DNA of 64,000 nt. Source: Trochalopteron elliotii. Its lineage: Eukaryota; Chordata; Aves; Passeriformes; Leiothrichidae. The number at the start of each line of letters is the position of its first letter. The stretch's first letter is position 1. The stretch covers positions 1,136,825-1,200,824 of the forward strand of contig JANPWX010000548.1 in the NCBI GenBank assembly GCA_024734555.1. The letters are read 5' to 3'. The notes under the pieces were generated by a model. The model did not search any database. It was given only the letters and a program-made list of their open reading frames with translations, and was not told where the DNA came from. The position numbers and the translations under genes are program-made. Of this stretch, positions 33,681 to 47,210 are shown piece by piece.

Positions 33681-34144
33681 TGACACCAAACTGATCCCTT
33701 GGGAAGGCTGACCTGAAAGAGAGACTGGGCAGAGCTGGAGAATGAAGTAGAGATTTATTGAAAGGCCTCCAGGATCCACCTTGGGCAGAACAGGGTCTGA
33801 CCAGGGCTACACCCAAGGTGGACAAAGAATGGTCACAAAATGGACAAACAGTCACAAGGTCTCACACTTTAATAAGTTTTGCTCCATTTGCATATTGGGG
33901 TTTAATTGTGCAATTCCATCTCCAGGCTGAGAGGTCCCATCCTTCTTGTTCCTCCCTTCAGCCCACCCTTGTTTGTGTTTTTGGGCCTGAAAGTTGTCCT
34001 TGGTCTCCAGCAGGAAAAGGATTTGTTTTGTCTCCCTGCTCTGTGAAGAGAGTTTACCAGCACTTAATGTGAGGCTCAGAACTGCACCCCTGGGCAGCAC
34101 AGAATCTGAAAAACATGAAAACTAAAACTTAAGGCATCAAAACA
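33681..34144 (-). mobile_element. probable solo LTR of an avian endogenous retrovirus
   Basis: Read on the minus strand, the segment starts TGTTTTGATGCC and ends GGTGTCA, so it has TG...CA termini. It carries AATAAA (complement of 33754-33759) about 75 bases before its end, as expected for an LTR R-U5. A TATTAAAG TATA-like site lies upstream. Imperfect CCTCA flanks (33675-33679 and 34146-34150) could be the target-site duplication, off by one base. No internal viral genes are adjacent. Family not assigned; boundaries approximate. Confidence 0.6.
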
Positions 34145-36705
34145 CCCTCACCTGAGACCTCTGTCCCCAGCCCTGGGCTCAGGGATTCTATTTAAGCTCA
34201 GCTTAGGTGTAAAGAATGTAATGTTCATTCATTACTGTGAATGAAACATGAGAATTCCTCATTCAGGAACAATTTGGGGCAGCTCTCTTATCCCACTGAG
34301 CCATGTCAGTTAAATTTTAAGTACTGAAGAAAACACTGTATTGCCCCAAAACTTCAAAAAGTGGGACCCTGCCCCAAAGCCCAGACAACCTCACAGAAAA
34401 TATTAAAATGAAGCAGTGGCAGCAAAGTATCCTGAATAACGAATCTTTAAAGCTTGTGGGGACACACTTAGGGAGCTGGTGGTTTGCTGAAATGAATGTT
34501 TGTGACACTGGGAACAAGGCACTTGCCACTTGTGATAGCTCATTTTAGTTCACTCCCCAAAATCCTCTCTCCACTCATCCCACAGTGCATGTTCTGCTGC
34601 TGACATCCCAGGCAGAGCAGCATTCCAATGGACCCAGGAGTGGGGAGAAGTTTGCAGCAGTGGATTCACAGGTGCTGTGGATTTAGGACATGGAATAAAT
34701 GGCCTGCTGCTTCTCCAGTCTGCACTCACAGGTGACTTTGGCACTTTGCAGAGCAGCAGTGAGGCCTTGGGGTTCAGCTGGAGAATTATGGAGTGCTGGC
34801 TCCTTTCCAAAACCATTTTGTGTTGCTTTTTTTCTGCTGCCTGCTTTGCTGGAATTGCAGGGGTTATTACAGGAACAGCTCTTGATTAAAGCAGGCAGGG
34901 ACAGTGTCCCACCAGGAATCTGCTTTCAGCTTGTCCACACCAGCTCCTCTTTCTTAAAAGAAGAAAAATGAACTCAAAAAACTGTCTAATTAGCCCTTAG
35001 CATAATTCAGATAAAAATATGTTCTAGAAGACTGGTTTAATATGATTTTATTTGATCTCGGGCTCCATCTGTTATGTAATATTTCCCAAGTTTCAGTGTC
35101 TTTTGTTAACATCAGTAGAACTCCACTGTGCTAAATTCTGATGTTTGTTGTGTCTTTGGTCTCAGTCTGATGTAACTCAGTGGGAATGATTGCCTCCCTC
35201 TTGAGGCACTTTGGGATGAAGCAAAGGGATCATTCTCCCTTTTTTGTTCTAAATAGAGACCATATCAGTATAATTTTTTGCAAATTCTCTCTTCTGAATA
35301 TACACAGAGAAGAAATTCCTTCAGGAAAAGAACTTGATGAATAGTTCCTGTGAGGCTATGTTGAAATTAAAAATAATGCCAAATGCAGGGATTAGAGCCA
35401 CATAACTTGCTTTATTTTTTTTTTTAATGTTTTGTTTCTACCACTGTTTTCCTTGTACCAGCTAATGATAATAAATGGGCTGCCAGTAGCAATCCCACCA
35501 CCTGTTGAGTTTCATTTCTCAAACCCTCCCACCAACAGCATGAACAGATCCACACAGCCACAGCAAGCAGCTGGGGGAAGGAAAGGAAGAAAGGGAAGCA
35601 AAGCTGCCTGGCCTGTGTGCAGCCCTGCTGTGACTGAAACCAGCAGTGCAGCAGCACCAGGGAGTTCTGCACCTCATCCAACCACACACCCAGACTAGTC
35701 AGACAAGAACTGACCTTGAAATGCAACTTAGTTGAACACTTCTGAGCAGAGCAGGTATGTGGGATGGCACTCAGCTGTTTGATGGCAGCATTTCATTCCA
35801 AACATCAGCATTTCCCTGCAAGCCTTCAGAAAAGCAGAGAACCCACTTCACCAAAGCATCACTGTTCACCAGGCTGCTGAAGCTGGGCTTTACATGTCAC
35901 CCAGGAATAATGGTCTCTGTTCTCAGAATGGAAAATGCCCATCTGGAGTATTTAGCTATTAAAAGGAGGAACTGTTATTTTTGTCTGAAGCCAGCTTACT
36001 ACAATTTGGTTTATTTTTAAATGGAAGGTGCATTTCGTTCACAGGAATTTCTGATCATTGCTTTTCTAGGACAGATGATTAAGGGCCAAAACCCACAAAT
36101 ATGTATAAGTTCACTTTCCTCTATCTGTATATAAAAATCCACTCTCTAAGATGGTGCACTATATATAGCTTATGGAAAAAAAGAGACAAAAGTAAGTGGA
36201 ACAAACGGAAGCAATGATAAATATCACTGTGGCATTACTATAGCAATAAAGGTTACATGTTCAAGTCCTAAATACTGCCTTTAATGAGTTCACCTTGAGA
36301 AGTACAGTACTTTCTTTTCTGTTTCCCTCTAAAGGATAAAAAGCCTGCATTTGTACATAAAATTTTATATAAATGCATAGTTCCAAAGCTGTACACTGTT
36401 ATATTTCCAAGCAGTCAAGATTTTTTTTAGAGAAATCAGTCAAAAATCCAATTTCTTTTGTTATTTTCAAATGGCACATGAAGAGCTGCAGCTTTATTAT
36501 TGCTGCTCTGATATGAGACTGTTTTAAGGTCAGAATATGAACATATTGGAGAGATACTGTAGGCATTGGGAGACTCCCCATCATGGTGAGTGTCTGGATC
36601 TGATCACAGTGCAATCATCTTTTTTTGTAAGTCAATGTCTTCATCCAAAACCTGCTGCCATTTCCCTATCAAGACAATGAACCAAAATGAACAAATAATC
36701 TGCTT
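34145..36705. other. gene-free stretch
   Basis: Non-coding DNA with no recognised element. An open frame at 35432-35698 is preceded by an acceptor-like TTTTCCTTGTACCAG, but it has no similarity I recognise. Confidence 0.6.
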
Positions 36706-36925
36706 TTAGGGTAGGTTTAGATGGGATATTGGGCAGGAATTGTTCCCTGTGAGGGTGGCAGGCCCTGGCACAGGGTGCCCAGAGAAGCTGTGGCTGCCCC
36801 TGGATCCCTGGCAGTGCCCAGGGCCAGGTTGACGTTGGGGTTCCCTGGGGTGGTGGAAGGTGTCCCTGCCCATGGCAGGGGGGTAGAAGTGGATGATCTT
36901 TAGGGTCCCTTCTTTTTGGTTCTTT
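36706..36925 (+). mobile_element. CR1 LINE 3' end
   Basis: Clear CR1 3' UTR: GGCCCTGGCACAGGGTGCCC, AGAGAAGCTGTGGCTGCCCC, GTGTCCCTGCCCATGGCAGG and GATGATCTTTAGGGTCCCTT in the canonical order and spacing. It lacks the 5' part, as usual for CR1. Confidence 0.95.
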
Positions 36926-39900
36926 GACTTGAACCTTTTCAGTTTCTGGCAACATCCAGTTCTCATCAATGCTGGGAAAAGTTGTTTGGTATTGAGGACT
37001 TCATTAAGGTCTGCAGGATTTGGAAGGGAAGGAGTGAGAGGTTGTTATTATGTAGCACTTAATTCAGAGCCCAATAAAGAATTCAGGAGTAAAAATATTC
37101 ACCTGAGGGAACACAGACAGTGATTAAACTTAAGCAGAACTTTCCTGAGAAGTTAATAGATAATACAGGGATTAAACCCAGAGGATCACTGCTGTGGCTC
37201 AGCAATGTGACTCGTACTTATTAAGGAAAAGCAGAACCAAACTGCAGTTCCATTTCTTGAACTCAGCTGCTTCTTCTGGGATTTGTTCCATCACATGGAT
37301 GAGATTCAGGGCCCAATAAAAGATCCTGGAATTAAGGATTTGTGCTTCAGGTAGAGTTCTCTTCAAAGCCCTAAACCTGACACTGAGTTTCAAAACAGGA
37401 GTGAATTCTGTCCTTCTGATTGATACTGGCCTCTGTAAATGTCTGACCACTGGGAAGGGAGGACATCTATGGCCTCTGTGTGGAAAAAGCTGAAAGTTCC
37501 AACTTGGTTAGAACTGGATGACTGATATTGAATGGTTCCAAGCTGCCTATTAACTGTGAAAGCCATCTGTTCTTTGATATACTTTAAACAGAGAGCTAAT
37601 TAAAGTTCTAAAGGAGAGTGATTCTCACAGAAGCTTTGTTTGCTTTAAAAAAGCCCTTTAATAGCCTGGGCTTTTGTAATTCCTGTTTTTTCATCCCTTC
37701 CTGTTTGCTTACATCCTTTAAGACACAGATTCAAGTGGCCTGGAAGTTGTTTTGAAAACTGTAAGACAATCTTTCATACTTCTGAATGAGGTATGCACTG
37801 ATAAGTATCACTAAGCACTGATAAATGAGGGAAGAAGGAAACAAGAATTAATTCCCTTCCAATCTACATATTGATTGTTTTATGCTGTACCTTTTTGCAT
37901 TGGCAGCTTGCAATACAAATACTTTTTAGTGCAGTAGCTGGACAAAAGTTAGAATTAATTTATACCAAATATAGCACTAATCATAGAAACAGTGCAGCCC
38001 TGAATAAATAACAAAGAGTAAAATTCCAACACATTCTTTCTGGAATGGAAACCACTCTTTTTTTTTTTTTTTTGCATGTAACTGGGTTTTATTGCATTCT
38101 TCCATCCCTGGGTACACCACTGCCTTCTAACTTTTGCCCAGCTACTGAACTAAAAGGAACAAGACAGGAAAACCTCACAGACTGTGAAAAGAGAAATAAT
38201 TATGAGAATCCTGAAGGCTGGTGAAGCATCAGCTCACTGTGGTAGAGCCCAGGAATAGTCAGCTGGAGCAAGAAAAAGAAAAGAGGAAAAAAAACTTTTT
38301 GAAAGAGGAAAAACTCTGCTCATTTCAGCCTTCTGCAGCCACTGACTTTTCACAGCTGAGGATGACCCAGAATTAGGGGCAGCTTGTGTAAAAGTGGTTT
38401 GTCTCCTAGATTCCAGCTTTTTCTGTTGCCATGGCAGTATTTTACTTTTTCCCCCCCCTTACTGGGAGGCTGTGAATATTACTTTAGGATTTTATGGAGT
38501 GATGCTCCCTTTACAGCAGCAGCAGCTCTGAACTACCTGGTTGGGTAAGATAGAGAAATGGGATCATCAATTTTCAGTTTTCTGTGACAGCAATTTCTTT
38601 GAAGTCAAACAGTTCCTAAAAGCTGATGTTATCTTTCTGAGTGTCCTCGGAGCTTTAGAGGCCACTTCTGTGATCAAAAACATTTTCTTCAACTCGTTTT
38701 ATCTTTTGCTGAGCTAGTGTTGGCCTCCTCTTCTGGGTTGGAAATTCCAGAGTGGAAGTTGCTTGGTATTCATGGCATGGATGAGCTTAAATTATTAAAA
38801 CTTATTTCATTATCTAACTTTGAAGAAGCACTTCCATATTCTTGTGTCACTTTTCTTCCAAAATAATCAGAAATGAGCATTTCGAGCTCCACAGAAATCA
38901 TTTGACACACCCTGTCAAACTCTACTAACTCTGTGTCAGGTTTTTAGAAGCCATCCTGTGCTATCACACCAGCTTCAAATTCACTTTAGTGACCTTCTGC
39001 ACAAGAAAGAAACTCAGAATTTTCTTTCAGCTGCTCAGAACTTCAAGGTTTTAATTACTCCTGCAGTACCTGTCACTGAACTCAGTGACCCCATCAGGAA
39101 TGTTCTCAAGCCTTTTGGGCCTGCAAAAACATGCAAATAGGAAATCTTAATGGGCTAAAAAGGATCCCTTGAAAGGTCTCATGTAATAATAATTTTAAGT
39201 ATTGTTTTTCAATTCCTTTAGTATCAAAAAAGATTTGGGTGGCAATCCACCCAGAGGGTTTGATGAACATCAGGACAGGCTGTTGTCTCCTAGGCACTTT
39301 CTGACACAGTAAACAAAAAATAATGAGCTGTAATTAAAAATCACATTGTTTAGTATGTATTACTTGGCAGAGGTAATTTTTGCTTTCAAATTAAAACATG
39401 GTTCTGTTCTGGAAAGTCACTCTGAGAGTGGCACTGGGAAATGGCACATTTATTTGTCACGTTAGTCTTCCCAGGTGAGTTTGCTCAGTTCATAAGCAAA
39501 TAAACCCCAAACATTTCTTCTGCCTTATTGCTTGCCCTGTAAATGACATTTTGAAAGGGAATTTCAGCCATGTCCTTCACTGCTTATGATTCATCATCAC
39601 TGAGCATGATAAAGCCCAGAGAGATCAGAGCTGAGATAAAAAATGCAAATGAAAGATACCTGTTGTAACCCTGAATTAAAGGTACATCAGTGATTTGGAA
39701 TACAGATTTCTACATTGCCTCCAATTACTTTTCCATCTGGTGTTTGGAAGCTAATTCTGAAAGTGTTTATACATCGACTTAATCCTCATGCTGAAAAAAA
39801 ATTCAGTGTCAGCAAGTGGAAGCCCCATCTAGTCTGATTATGCCAACTTTTTCATTTTCCACTGACTGTAAATTTTAGCTGTAGAACTGATGTTGTGGAG

Positions 39901-41326
39901 GGGAAAATAAGAAAGAAAAAAAAAAAAGAAAAACAGAGCTTTCCTGCACTGCTGGAAGTGCTGCTGTGCCTCAGTGTCCTGCAAGGCAAAGGGGGAGAAG
40001 GAAGGAGCTGGAAATGAAGAAATAAACGCCTGGTTTGTAAAAAATCCCTGAGTCTGGTTACAACAACCTGTGTGTCTGTTTTGTGAATGATTACCCTGCA
40101 GCACAAGTCTGCCTGTTGGGTGTGGGCATGTTCTGCTGATGGCTCTGGGGAAAGCACCTATTTCTGGACATAAATCAGATTTTTCTTTGAGTTCTGTCCC
40201 AACCAGGTTTTATTTGTGTAGTGAAATGTCACACTCCATTTTGCAGGGAGCACGTGTACCTCTTTAAAATTTCCATTTTTTCCTTCTCTGAAACAGGAAA
40301 GCAAAGCAACCCCTTGGAATGGCAGCAGAGTGCTTGGGGAAGAGCTGGAGATATCTGCGAGGCATCATCTGTTCACTGGCAATGGAAATAGGAAAAGAGC
40401 ATGAGGAAAAGCAACTCTTCAGTCATATTTCCTAATCTGGAGGGACAAGTGGGTGTGGGAAGTAATGACAGCCTGTAATAGCCTTAGCTGGCCATCTGGT
40501 AGGGCTTTATTTGCTCTGTAAAATAGAGTGAATTTAATACTCAATTTAGAAAAAAAAAAAAAGTGCTGTCTGAAAATTCAGTCAGCAAAACAGACTTCCA
40601 GGAAGAGACAGAATTTCTCTCACCCCAAAAACATTTGTGGACATGGAGGTTCTGTAAATACATATATTTATGCATATATATATATATATATATATATATT
40701 CATTTTTTTTTTTTACATGGATACACACATATATATGTAAATTCTTCAGAAAACTATCAAAGACCTCTAGAGTATGCTTGGTTAGGTTGTTTGGCTCTAG
40801 TGGGTTAAAGGACTAGTCACAGAAAAATAGGAAGAGTTTGAATTTTACTCACTGAATAAATTGAAAGACATCGGCCGGAGCTTAAACACAGACTTCAGTC
40901 AACAGCTTTAAAATAACACTTGAAGAGCTGTGAAATCAAACATTCAAAGTTTCAGAGATGGTGAAGCAGCAAAATTGGCATTTCTAACGCAGTCAAAATT
41001 GGTTCATCTGCAACTTTGGATGTGTTTTCTGGAAGGCTGAGTTGCAGGAGGTTCATTCCTTCAGCAATACTTACTGAGGTCTCCACTAACCTGCAGCTGT
41101 GTCATTTCAGCTCCAAAGCTGGAATTAACTTCTTTAGGGAATCTCCATGGAGCTGCTGTCACTGGGAAGTGAAATATCCTGTTGTGACCCTGTGGTTTGT
41201 TGAGCAGAGCAACTACCCAAGGCCTGCCAGCTCTCTCATTGTATTTCATGATGCAATCTTTGAGCCAGGACTGGAAAACAGATCCTGGTGTGTCAGGGTG
41301 AGGACAGGTCAGTGAGACAGTTAATT
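36926..41326. other. gene-free stretch
   Basis: AT-rich DNA with T/A homopolymers (for example 38058-38074 and 39918-39932) and a TA microsatellite at 40673-40740. No gene or mobile element is recognised. Confidence 0.6.
40673..40740. repeat. TA microsatellite with T-run
   Basis: (AT)n followed by a 12-base T run and a second short CATATATATG block. Confidence 0.9.
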
Positions 41327-41425
41327 CATAATTGCAGAATGATTTGGGTTGGAAAGGACCCTAAAGATCATCTCATTCCAAGCCCCTGCTGTGGGTACAG
41401 ATCAGTCTCATCCTCAAAGCTTGAG
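41327..41425 (-). mobile_element. CR1 LINE 3' fragment
   Basis: GCAGAATGATTTGGGTTGGA, then AAGGACCCTAAAGATCATCT, is the reverse complement of the CR1 3' terminus. The match weakens after about 41400. Confidence 0.9.
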
Positions 41426-44200
41426 GAAAACCTCTGGTAGCAGTCACATTTATAAAGATGAAACATTCAAAAAAACCCGTCCCAGAGATTAAGGCAGTGC
41501 TCAGGTTTCATAGAAATTCAGTATTTACTGTCCTGATTGCAAAGCTAACCTCTGACTGTAGGGAATTTATTATTTGAAAGAAAAAAAATCCTCATACGAA
41601 AAGCAGGCATAGCACAATTTCCACATGCACTGCAAATCACCTTGGCATGGTGGCTGAACTAAAATATTAACTCGAGCTCAGTGAGAATCCTGGGTGTTGA
41701 CCTGACATTAGCTTGAGGTACTGACTGCCTCCAGAAATATAAAATACTCAAGGATATAGAGACAGGATTCATTTAGCCTGCAGGAAGCACACACATTCCT
41801 TAATTCAAGTTCTCATATCTCGGTGTAAATACTTTGCCCAAATATTTTCTCATTGTACTTGGGATTTTAAACCCATTTTTGTCAGTTAGTGCTAGAAATT
41901 CAAGCAACTTTTTATTTACTACTGTATTGCCTAAATAGTTTTCTTTATCCAAATGGAAAAGGACTAGAAAAAACATTTCTGTTTGATCTCCTTTGTATAA
42001 AAGCCATCAGATCTCCAGTCCAAATGCAGAAAAATTACTTACAAATTTAGTTTTTGTATCAAATGAGTTCTCAGTGTGTGCACAAAGAGCATCCAAGTTG
42101 TTTAATAGGAGATACAATTTTCAAGACATTTTTTAATCATTTAAAACATCAATGCTAATGTTGGTCCTTATTTTTTGCTCTGGTAACATGGGTATTATAC
42201 TAGAATCCATCTTTCTGCTCATTAACACTCCAAGAAAGTAAATAAAAACATGCATCAAGCAACAAATGTGCCTTCTAAGTTTTGATGTTTATGGCACAGA
42301 ACCTCATAAACTCAGCCTTAAAGTGTTTTGTCAGTGTTAGACACTATAAAGATTTGGTTTTTATACTTTATTTCACAGCCTATCATTTGCCCATTACAAG
42401 CTTGGTTTTACTGAATTCCCACTGCATTTCATTTCTTTTTGAAAACATTTTCTTATGTACTCATCTGAAATGTCTTTATGTCTGCATGCTGGGAACATCC
42501 CTACCTCAGCTCTCTTTGATGATGTTCTCTCTGTTTAATTTGGGTGCTTTTCATATTTGGTGCACTAATTGGCTTTTCACAGTCTGGCTTTTCATCTCTG
42601 CATGATAGATCTCAGTGCATTAAACCCATTTTTACCTTTGTTTCCTCTCCCATTCTCCAGCTTTTTTCTTCCCCCCTTTTATTAGTTCTGCACCATTGTC
42701 TTTTCTGTCAGCAATGTGTAATCACATAGATCAAAATTGCTTCAAATTAACTTTTTGCCCAACTCTTTCCTTACTCTGTGAAAGTTTATTTAAGGCAGAC
42801 TGACTGAAGCAATGGGATAAAATCTGGAGTCTGGACAGGACATGTGGAGTCAACCAATAAATATATATCTTTTAAAAACTATTTGTGCCAAGTAAAAACA
42901 GACTTGCTGCATGACATTTGCTTGTAAAGGGAGAATTCCCTTGCCTCTGTTTGGCTCTGCACATCAAATGTCTTATTTGAAATAAAAGCTTTAAAAAAAA
43001 AACCAAAACCACACCCTAAAATATTTAGTCCTTCACCCAAAAAGGGATAAATTCCCAAAACTTGATCACATTTACATTAACCTTTTATCAGCATTAAGGT
43101 TGTTATGTGCTAAGGGAAAATGTCATATATAAGTTCAGGGAAGTGAAACGATGGAAAACTGAAATAAATTGTTCCACCCATCCCCAAAGGGGTGTCAATG
43201 GAGTGTCACCCATTCCCTGAGGGATGTCAAAACCAAACAACTTCAACATTTTTCCTCACTTTTAAAAATTGTTCTGACTTATGATGGTGGCTGAGGGCAA
43301 AGCAGGGACTCATTAGGGATTGTGGATGGGACAGGAAAGAGGGAAAGGAAATCCCCTTGTCCAGAGCTCACTGTTCCTTACTTGGGAATTTAGTTCTGAG
43401 ACAATGCAGCAATGAAATCAATTCAGTCACGTACCATGGCAAAATTACCTATATGCTCATAAAATGAGACACTGGTGGAAATGAAATGTTCACAATCCTA
43501 TGGCTGAACTGGAATATATTTAATCTCTCAATATGAATGCTTATTTCTGTCCAATGCCTTACTCTGTTTTTTTCAGCCTGCTAAAATTATTTCCAATACA
43601 AGCAGCAGAGCCTGGATTTTACAGGGGAAGAAGACTTGGCAGCCTGTATCTGTTTCCTTATAAAACACTTTGTGAAGTGCATAGAGTGAATTAATTAGGA
43701 AATAGGATAGAGAAATACAAAGCTTTGCTCTTTATTAGGCTTCCTAGACTAATTAATATTGCTAGATACCGTATCAAGTTTGGTGGTTAAATGGCCAAAT
43801 CCAGCTGGGACTGGGAAAAAAGCAAAGCAACAGAGCCTAAATCACCCTAGTGGAGTGAGGAGCCTGCTGCACTGAAATGGAAGAACTGCAGTGTTGGGTC
43901 ATGGCATTGAATTTAATGTGTGAATATCCATATCACAGCTCTGGAAATGTTCCTCATGCCCTGGGCAGAGGAAGAGCCAAATGCAGGCTCTGGACATGGC
44001 ACCAGCCCTTCCTCCACGCTCCTGCTTCTTTTTCAGCACCAGCCTGGAAGTTTCATTTGTAGATTAGAAAACAAATATAGGCAGCAGAAAGAAAAATTAT
44101 TTGCAAAGTGGAGAGGATTGGTTTTATACCTCATTTGAAAACCTTGGAAGCCTGTGGAGAAAGAACAAAGAGCTTATTGCTGGCCTGTGAAACGTCTGGA
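41426..44200. other. gene-free stretch
   Basis: AT-rich DNA. The block at 43678-43790, with two AATTAATTA/TAATTAATA sites, is the only part that looks enhancer-like. Nothing else is recognised. Confidence 0.6.
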
Positions 44201-44270
44201 GAAATGATGAAAAATGATGAAAAATGAGGAAAAGTGATGAAAACTGATGAAAACTGATGAAAAATGATGC
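44201..44270 (+). repeat. seven-copy 10-bp tandem array abutting a CR1
   Basis: Exact 10-base register: seven units of the form AAAATGATGA with one or two changes each. It ends where the CR1 match begins (GATGCTCAGAGGGCTGAGG). It is probably an expansion of the CR1 sequence AAAATGATCAGAGGG. Confidence 0.9.
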
Positions 44271-44695
44271 TCAGAGGGCTGAGGCACCTCTCCTGTGAGC
44301 AGAGGCTGGGGATGTTCACCTGGAGAAGTCTCCAGGCAGAGAGAGACCCTCCCAGTGCCTAAAGGGGCTCCAGGAGACCTGGAGAGGGACTTGGGACAAG
44401 GACATGGAGTGATGGGACAAAGGGGGAGTGAGTTCAGACTGGAGGAGGGCAGATTTAGATTGGGTATTGGGAAGGAATTGTTCCCTGGGAGGGTGGGCAG
44501 GCCCTGGCACAGGGTGCCCAGAGAAGCTGTGGCTGCCCCTGGATCCCTGGCAGTGTCCAAGGCCAGGTTGGGCTTGGAGCAGCCTGGGGCAGTGGAAGGT
44601 GTCCCTGCCCATGGCAGGGGATGGAATGAGATGGGCTTTAAGTTTCCTTACCACCCAAACCATTCTGTGATGATGATTCTGTTATTTATTGCCTG
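44264..44695 (+). mobile_element. CR1 LINE, long 3' UTR copy
   Basis: The longest CR1 copy in the window. GGGCTGAGGCACCTCTCCTG, CAGTGCCTAAAGGGGCTCCA, GGAGGGCAGATTTAGATTGG, GCCCAGAGAAGCTGTGGCTG and GTCCCTGCCCATGGCAGG occur in consensus order. It ends CCATTCTGTGATGATGATTCTG, a variant of the terminal octamer repeat. Confidence 0.96.
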
Positions 44696-44871
44696 AAAAG
44701 TTGGTAATGAGTTTGTACCTTTAGTGGGTAGCAATAACAGAGAAAGTGACCAAGATCCAGAGGAGTTTAGGCAGTGAGTCTTTTCAATATTCATTTTAAT
44801 GAGACAAGGACGAAGCAGAAATGGAATCATTACAACACTTTTTGACAGCGGAAAGCCACTGAACTTGTGGC

Positions 44872-44932
44872 AGGAGATGGTCCCTTTAGGTCCCTTCCAA
44901 CCCATTCCATGTTTCTGTGATCTTTCTCAGGT
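44872..44932 (+). mobile_element. short CR1 3' terminus
   Basis: GATGGTCCCTTTAGGTCCCT and TTCCAACCCATTCCATG, then TTTCTGTGATC, form a very 5'-truncated CR1 end about 180 bases after the larger copy. Confidence 0.8.
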
Positions 44933-47210
44933 ACCCTCACAGCTTCTCCACACCAAGCACTGCCCTCAGCCCCCTGCATGGACCCTTCTTTCCCAAACCT
45001 GCATCCTCCTGGTCCCAAATCCTACCTGACCCCCTCCCCAGAGCACTATTCAGAGCACTTCTGCTGCTTTCAGGTGCTGGTGGCCACCACATCCTGGGAA
45101 AAGATTTTAAGTTTAGCTGCTGTTCCTGAGAACAGAGTTTGCTGGGAAGCTCTGGAGCTTTGTGTGTCAGTAATTAAACCCCAGCAATCCTCAGGCTGAG
45201 TGCCACCACCAGTGGAGCTGCTCACTTAGCTCTGGCTGGTTCCACAGGGTGCAGCCTCCAGGCTGCTCTTTTAGCAGGGCTGAAATGGGATTAGAGACAA
45301 CTTTCCCCACTGGAGTAAACAGAAATGACAGCCTGAATAATATGTAGCTTTCAAAGCTACAGAGGTGGTTCAGCAGACAGAAGTTTTGCCCTGTTTGTGT
45401 CTCAAGTCAGAATATTTTCCACTTAAATTAAAATAACTGCTGATTTATGCAATCAAGGCAAAAGTTGGAACAAGTTACATGGTCTTTTAAGGTAATCACT
45501 TAAAAATACCTAACATAAGTGGAACTGCTTGCTTAAAATAGCCAAAAAAACCCATTTATTCAGAAAAATAACTCCTTCAGCTATAACCATCAGTATTCAA
45601 GCTGTGCTTTCCATCATCATCCATTTGTTCAAAATGCAAAATGAGTTATGAAACACTTTTAGGAGTGTTTTTTTCCACAACATTTATTTGGTTTTCTGTT
45701 ATTTATTTATGACAGCACAGGAAACAATTATTGTTGGAGATTCTTGGACACCTTTGCCCCTTTCATTCTTTGGTATTTTATTCCAATACTGGAAGCAAAG
45801 GGATCTGAATGACAAATATAAGCATTCAAAATGAGTTGGGAAACTTGTCTTTAATGCTTGGATTTTGCCAGGCACTGTGCCCAGCCAAGAAACCACTCAA
45901 CATATCCCTGTCTGAAAGTGTCATAATTTTACACTGGGAAACATCTGTGTGCCAAATGTATTACCAAATAATTGAAACACAAAACTGCCAGAATTTTCTT
46001 TTCAATAATGACAAGAAATTAGGTAATTGATAAATATGAATTCTGAAAAAAGCCCTCGGGTCTCTTACTCACATTATATGAACAAGGTCACAGTGTTACA
46101 GGGTTACAGTGATGATCTTGTAAGCTTGGATTTCAAACTGAAATAAGTAAAAAAAATTCAAACAAACTTTCTGGATGTCCAGGCTGATGGTTTTGTGGGT
46201 TTTTTTGGTTTTTTTGTTCGTTTGTTTGTTTTTTTTAATATGTTATTCTAATGAATTTTTTACAGAAAATTTATTTTCACAGGTTATCTCACATAAAGTA
46301 GTTTTAATTACTTTTCTTCTGCTTTTCAACAAAATTGTTAAAAGTTATTCCCAAACAAGACAAAAATTATAAATCTGTTTAATGCCAAAAAGTCCAGCTC
46401 AAAAAGTAATTTTCTGTTCCAAGAAGCAGGAAATGGGATCCACTTTGATTCACTGAATAAAAAGGCAGAGCCTGCTGGAAGACTTCAGCTTTTTTATTGT
46501 TTTATTCCATTACTTTTGAAGCAGAAGTGCTTCAAAAGCCATAATGAACCTTTTAACTCTGAATAATTTCACCCAAGTGCTGTTTGCTTCAGAACAAGCT
46601 CTGCCCTCTCTTGCACCTTGGTGAGGGTTCTCTGGGCTTGCAGGGAAATTGTTCCCAATAATTCCAATTCCCAGTGACTGACTCTTGGAGAGGCTCACGG
46701 CTGATAGTGTGGCAGAAGAAATTGAAACCTAAATACCACCTTTGTTAGAAGTTTTGATTCAAGAGAGCACCATCCATTTTATGCCTGCTTCATTCTTTAA
46801 CAGACTTTTGTGTGGTTGTCAAAACCAAATTAAAGGCCCAGTGTGTCTGCCATGCCAAATACAGAAATTCTTTTGAAACTTGCTTTTCCAATAATGATGC
46901 TATCCTTTCTCTTTTTTTTTTTTTTAGGAAATGGCTGTTTTAGAAGGCAATGATGTGTGTTAGCAACAACTTTGTGAATAGTTATTATTTCAAGCAACAG
47001 TCCTCCTATTTATTGGTCAAAATAGAGAAAAAACATTAGAAGTCCATGAAGAGAAAAAGTGGTGCTGCTGCCTCAGTGCAGTGCAGTCACCCTTCAGTTC
47101 ATGCCACCACAAGGGTGGCACTGGGGCTGTGCAGCCACTGCTGTCACAAAAAACCAGCTTAGAAATCATCCCTTCCCTCCCAGTGCTGCCCATTCCTCCC
47201 CTGTTAGAAG
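44933..47210. other. gene-free stretch
   Basis: Non-coding DNA with poly(T) and G/T-rich runs (about 46196-46235 and 46912-46925). No gene or mobile element is recognised. Confidence 0.6.

Noticed and set aside
35432..35698. Open frame behind an acceptor-like pyrimidine tract
   Set aside because: It has no partner exon and no recognisable protein; basic and Ser/Ala/Pro-rich segments look like chance translation.
44174..44560. Open frames of 115-133 codons across 44174-44696 on both strands
   Set aside because: They lie within the CR1 3' UTR and the 10-bp array, so they are translations of non-coding repeat.
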